From NCBI RefSeq assembly GCF_900156745.1, contig NZ_LT707065.1:2666001-2730000 (forward strand): a stretch of DNA of 64,000 bases. Reading direction: 5' to 3'. Origin of the DNA: Achromobacter sp. MFA1 R4. Its GTDB lineage: Bacteria; Pseudomonadota; Gammaproteobacteria; Burkholderiales; Burkholderiaceae_B. Under the pieces are notes generated by a model. That model had not been told where the DNA came from. It saw only the letters and a list, made by a program, of their open reading frames with translations, and made no database searches. Position numbers and translations under genes: made by a program. Positions 61,288 through 64,000 of the stretch are shown here, one piece after another (within the stretch, counting starts at the first letter, position 1; every line of letters starts with the position of its first letter).

Positions 61288-64000
61288 TCAAAACGGCATC
61301 ATGACCTTCACCGAAGCCCGATGACTTTGTGTCCGGGACGCGAACTCGCCGTCGTACTGCAAGCGGAAATCGATGCCGCCTGCATTCGATACTTGCAGGC
61401 CAGCGCCCAGACGGCCGATGACGTTGTCCATGGGCAGCGAGGTCTCGAACGAACCGCTCCCGGCGGGCGCGCCCTGCAGCGCGGCCTTTACGGTGTATTC
61501 GTCCTTGGACAGCAGGGTGACGCCGCCGTACACATACGGCCGCATGATGGCGCCGTTCTCCAGCGGAACCTTGCCGCCGAATTCCAGCGTGGGCGACAGG
61601 CCCATGACGAACTGGTCGCTGCTTTCCACATCCAGGTGCAGGGCGTTGTCCGATTCGGAATACCCGGGTGAACGGGAATAAAGCGCATCGACGTCGACGA
61701 AGGGCTTCAGGTAGTACTGCGACGACGCGAAGGTGCGCGCCACGCGCAGCCGCAGTCCGGCGCCGTATACGTCCACGTCCGCGTTGGCCCGGCTTTCCAG
61801 GCCCGGAATGCGGATGCTGCGATCGATGTCGTATTGGCCGTAGCCGCCTCCGAGCGCCGCGGAGAAGGTCCAGGGGCCGGCTTCGCGCTTGACGACCACG
61901 CCCAGGTAGCCGCTGTCGCCGTTGCCGCTGACACGGCCGTCATCGCCCCGCATGCGGGTGTTTTCATACGCTGCCGAACCGCCCACGAACCAGCCCGGGC
62001 TGACCTGTCGCTGGCCGCCGAACTGGTAGGTGACCCCGTCGAACGAGAAGCCCGACACGCCGTTGCCGCTGTCCTGGTTGGTGTTGATGCCAGAGATCTG
62101 GCCCCACAGGCAGTCCTGTTCGCCGGTCAGCGCATCGACGCCCTGGAATGCCGGGCACGACATCATGCCGCCGGCAAAGCGCGCCATGCCCACCTGCATC
62201 TGGGCCGCGGGGGCGACGGCGACGCCGGGCGACAAATCCGACAACTGGCCGGAATAGGCTGACGCGCTCTGGCGCGATGCCATGTCCAGTGCTGCGAACA
62301 AGGTTGCCATGGCGCTGTTGCCGCCCAGGTCCCATGCGCGTTGCATATGGTTGGCCACCGAGCGCGGGTTGGACGACAGGTTCATCGACGGCGAGGCGAA
62401 GTTTGCGTTGGCTGCGCGGATGCGGACGTTCCGGTCGGCAAGCGTGGCCTCGTAGTCGATCACGGGGCTGTCGAAAGCGCGCGGCGTGCCCTGGATGTCG
62501 CCCGCCAGCGTGGCGACCGTGACTTCATGGTTGGGCAGCAGGGTGATGGGGCGTGCGTTGATCTGGCCATCCAGGCGTGTGTCGCCTTGCACGATCATGC
62601 GGGGCGCTTGCAGCTTATCGAAGTCCACGTCGGCCAGCAGAAAGCCGCTGGACTGCAGATCGAAGTGGCCGCTGACGGTGAGCGTGTCGAACGCGCCCGG
62701 CGTGCCGATGACCACTGCGCCGGCGTTGTTGATGTTGGCCTGATACTGCGTGGCATGGCTCAGTGTGCCGCTGGCGGCGTTATCGACGTCGCACGCAACG
62801 CCGCCGGCGCCGTTGTCGCATTCGATGTTGCCGAATACCGTGCCGGCGTTGCGGACGGTCAGGCGGCCGCCCGTGGCGATGCTGGCAACGCGCGCGTTGT
62901 CGCCGTATTGGTTCAGGGTGGCGCCATCGTAGCGGATGGCCGCATTGCCGGTGGCCCCGCCGGCCGTCGAGATGACGCCGAATTCATTGATGGTCAGGCT
63001 GTTCTGGTTGTCGCCGACGATCCATACGCCATAGGCATTGGATCCCGAACCCCCCGTCACCGTGCCATTGACAGTGACCGATACCTGGCCCGCGCCTTGC
63101 GGCCCGGCGCTCTGCGCGAATATGCCGGTCGAGCCGCTGCCGGTAGCGGCTATCGTGCCATTCTGCGTCACCGTGACCGTGCTGCCGACGCCCGTGCCGT
63201 CGCTGGCGCTGGTGCTGCCGGCAAAGCCGCCGCTGGCATCGCCCCCCAGCCCGCCGCCACCGCCGATGGATTGCGCCACCACGCCGAAGGCATTGGCCCC
63301 GCTGGTGGAGATCGTGCCGTTGGTGGTGACGTTGACCACGCCGCCGCTGCCATTGCTGCTGGTCTCGTTGCCGCCCGAGGCGGACCAACCGGAAGTCCCC
63401 AGCTGAATGCCTCGTGAGGTATCCCCAGCAATGCCGCCGCCGCCGCCGATGGACTGCGCCACGATCGCGTGGGACCCCGCGCCGGTCGTGCCGATGTGGC
63501 TTTCGCTGTCGTTGATGTTGACGGTGACCGCTTCTCCGTCACCGGCCGCGCCGCCGCGCCCGCCCAGCAGGACGCTGGTCAGGTTGTCGGCGTCGCCAGC
63601 GCCGCCCACGCCACCGCCGCCGCCGATCGACTGCGCCAGCACGCCATAGGCGCGGTCGCCAGCGGTATTGGCGCTGATGCCCAGGGTCGCGTTGACGGTT
63701 CCGCCATGGCCGGACGCCCCCGCGGTGCCCCCGACCGACAGGGACACGGCATGGCTGCCGTCTTCCAGGTCTTCCGAATCGCTGTTGCCTGCGCCGCCGG
63801 TGCCGCCGCCGCCGCCAATCGATTGCATGGCCAGTGCGGGCGCTTCGTCGCCCGTCGTCGATACGTTCAGCCAGCCATCCAGTTGCGAGGGCTGGATATT
63901 GCCGCCATTGCCGCTGGCCCCGCCTGAGCCGCCGAACGCACCGCCTATCGTGATGTCGCCCTTGGCCTGATCGGAGCCATCGCCCCCCTGGCCGCCGCCG
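61288..64000 (-). CDS. Autotransporter with IGGGGG repeats, 3' part
   Basis: The last 904 residues of a type V secreted protein; the frame stays open to the window edge, so the 5' end is outside. The passenger part has repeated A-Q-S-I-G-G-G-G-G motifs with G-G-A-G-D spacers, of the kind found in large Gly-rich adhesin-like autotransporters, then beta-helix-like sequence and a linker. The last 260 residues or so form the beta-barrel translocator, which ends V-K-V-M-M-P-F with the C-terminal Phe expected for outer-membrane insertion. Two Cys pairs occur in the passenger (C-D-N-G-A-G-G-V-A-C-D, and C-P-A-F before the barrel), which is unusual. Function is likely surface display or adhesion. Confidence 0.9.
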   Translation of the reverse strand, partial: GGGQGGDGSDQAKGDITIGGAFGGSGGASGNGGNIQPSQLDGWLNVSTTGDEAPALAMQSIGGGGGTGGAGNSDSEDLEDGSHAVSLSVGGTAGASGHGGTVNATLGISANTAGDRAYGVLAQSIGGGGGVGGAGDADNLTSVLLGGRGGAAGDGEAVTVNINDSESHIGTTGAGSHAIVAQSIGGGGGIAGDTSRGIQLGTSGWSASGGNETSSNGSGGVVNVTTNGTISTSGANAFGVVAQSIGGGGGLGGDASGGFAGSTSASDGTGVGSTVTVTQNGTIAATGSGSTGIFAQSAGPQGAGQVSVTVNGTVTGGSGSNAYGVWIVGDNQNSLTINEFGVISTAGGATGNAAIRYDGATLNQYGDNARVASIATGGRLTVRNAGTVFGNIECDNGAGGVACDVDNAASGTLSHATQYQANINNAGAVVIGTPGAFDTLTVSGHFDLQSSGFLLADVDFDKLQAPRMIVQGDTRLDGQINARPITLLPNHEVTVATLAGDIQGTPRAFDSPVIDYEATLADRNVRIRAANANFASPSMNLSSNPRSVANHMQRAWDLGGNSAMATLFAALDMASRQSASAYSGQLSDLSPGVAVAPAAQMQVGMARFAGGMMSCPAFQGVDALTGEQDCLWGQISGINTNQDSGNGVSGFSFDGVTYQFGGQRQVSPGWFVGGSAAYENTRMRGDDGRVSGNGDSGYLGVVVKREAGPWTFSAALGGGYGQYDIDRSIRIPGLESRANADVDVYGAGLRLRVARTFASSQYYLKPFVDVDALYSRSPGYSESDNALHLDVESSDQFVMGLSPTLEFGGKVPLENGAIMRPYVYGGVTLLSKDEYTVKAALQGAPAGSGSFETSLPMDNVIGRLGAGLQVSNAGGIDFRLQYDGEFASRTQSHRASVKVMMPF

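Noticed and set aside
59480..61290. Integrated mobile element at tRNA-Ser
   Set aside because: No integrase, transposase or direct repeat of the tRNA 3' end itself is seen; only the terminator and the adjacent gene are duplicated.

Overview
The window is high-GC, densely packed DNA from a betaproteobacterium of the family Alcaligenaceae, most like Achromobacter or Bordetella. The signs are a lysine/alanine-repeat histone H1-like protein, a two-cone class Ia ribonucleotide reductase, tripartite-tricarboxylate (Bug/TctC) and TRAP solute-binding proteins without their permeases, and an intact prkA-yeaH-spoVR operon. The genus is inferred from gene content and protein resemblance only. Most of the window is ordinary core chromosome; I see no phage, insertion sequence or CRISPR array.

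Layout. 1-3.2 kb: a DUF3426 zinc-ribbon membrane protein with a perfect 24-bp tandem repeat, a PfkB-family sugar/nucleoside kinase and a glycine-zipper lipoprotein. 3.5-7.7 kb: a complete dlt-type D-alanylation operon in the order carrier protein, DltD, a 57-residue DltX-like microprotein, DltB, DltA; this is the most interesting system in the window. 7.8-9.3 kb: a YggT protein and the histone H1-like protein. 9.6-14 kb: nrdAB with two NrdR boxes on its promoter (nrdR itself lies at 50.3 kb). 14-24.7 kb: indolepyruvate oxidoreductase with a divergent Lrp/AsnC regulator, a Bug binding protein, an alpha/beta hydrolase with a divergent LysR regulator, a lipoprotein, an MFS carrier and gltX. 24.8-33.7 kb: a Pat-like acetyltransferase fusion, an ABC importer plus isochorismatase-like hydrolase operon, an esterase, darP and pmbA. 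33.9-39.8 kb: an orphan TRAP binding protein and a liv branched-chain amino acid importer with a strong hairpin after the binding-protein gene. 40-53.7 kb: housekeeping genes (rplM-rpsI, argC, erpA, anmK, an M23 endopeptidase, tyrS, glyA, nrdR, ribD), with a GlxA-type regulator and a cysteine hydrolase placed between nrdR and ribD.

53.7-64 kb: an 830-bp stretch with no convincing gene precedes the prkA-yeaH-spoVR stress operon and tRNA-Ser(GGA). Immediately beyond the tRNA is a small accessory region: an unrecognised membrane-protein gene has been duplicated in tandem together with a copy of the tRNA terminator. One copy is complete and the other has decayed at its 5' side. The region abuts the 3' end of a large autotransporter that runs out of the window.

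Genes that plausibly work together: the dlt genes (D-alanylation of a surface component), nrdAB with NrdR (dNTP supply), prkA-yeaH-spoVR (stationary-phase or stress physiology), the liv genes (amino acid uptake), and the 27.3-30.6 kb operon (import and hydrolysis of an unknown, probably amide-bearing, substrate).
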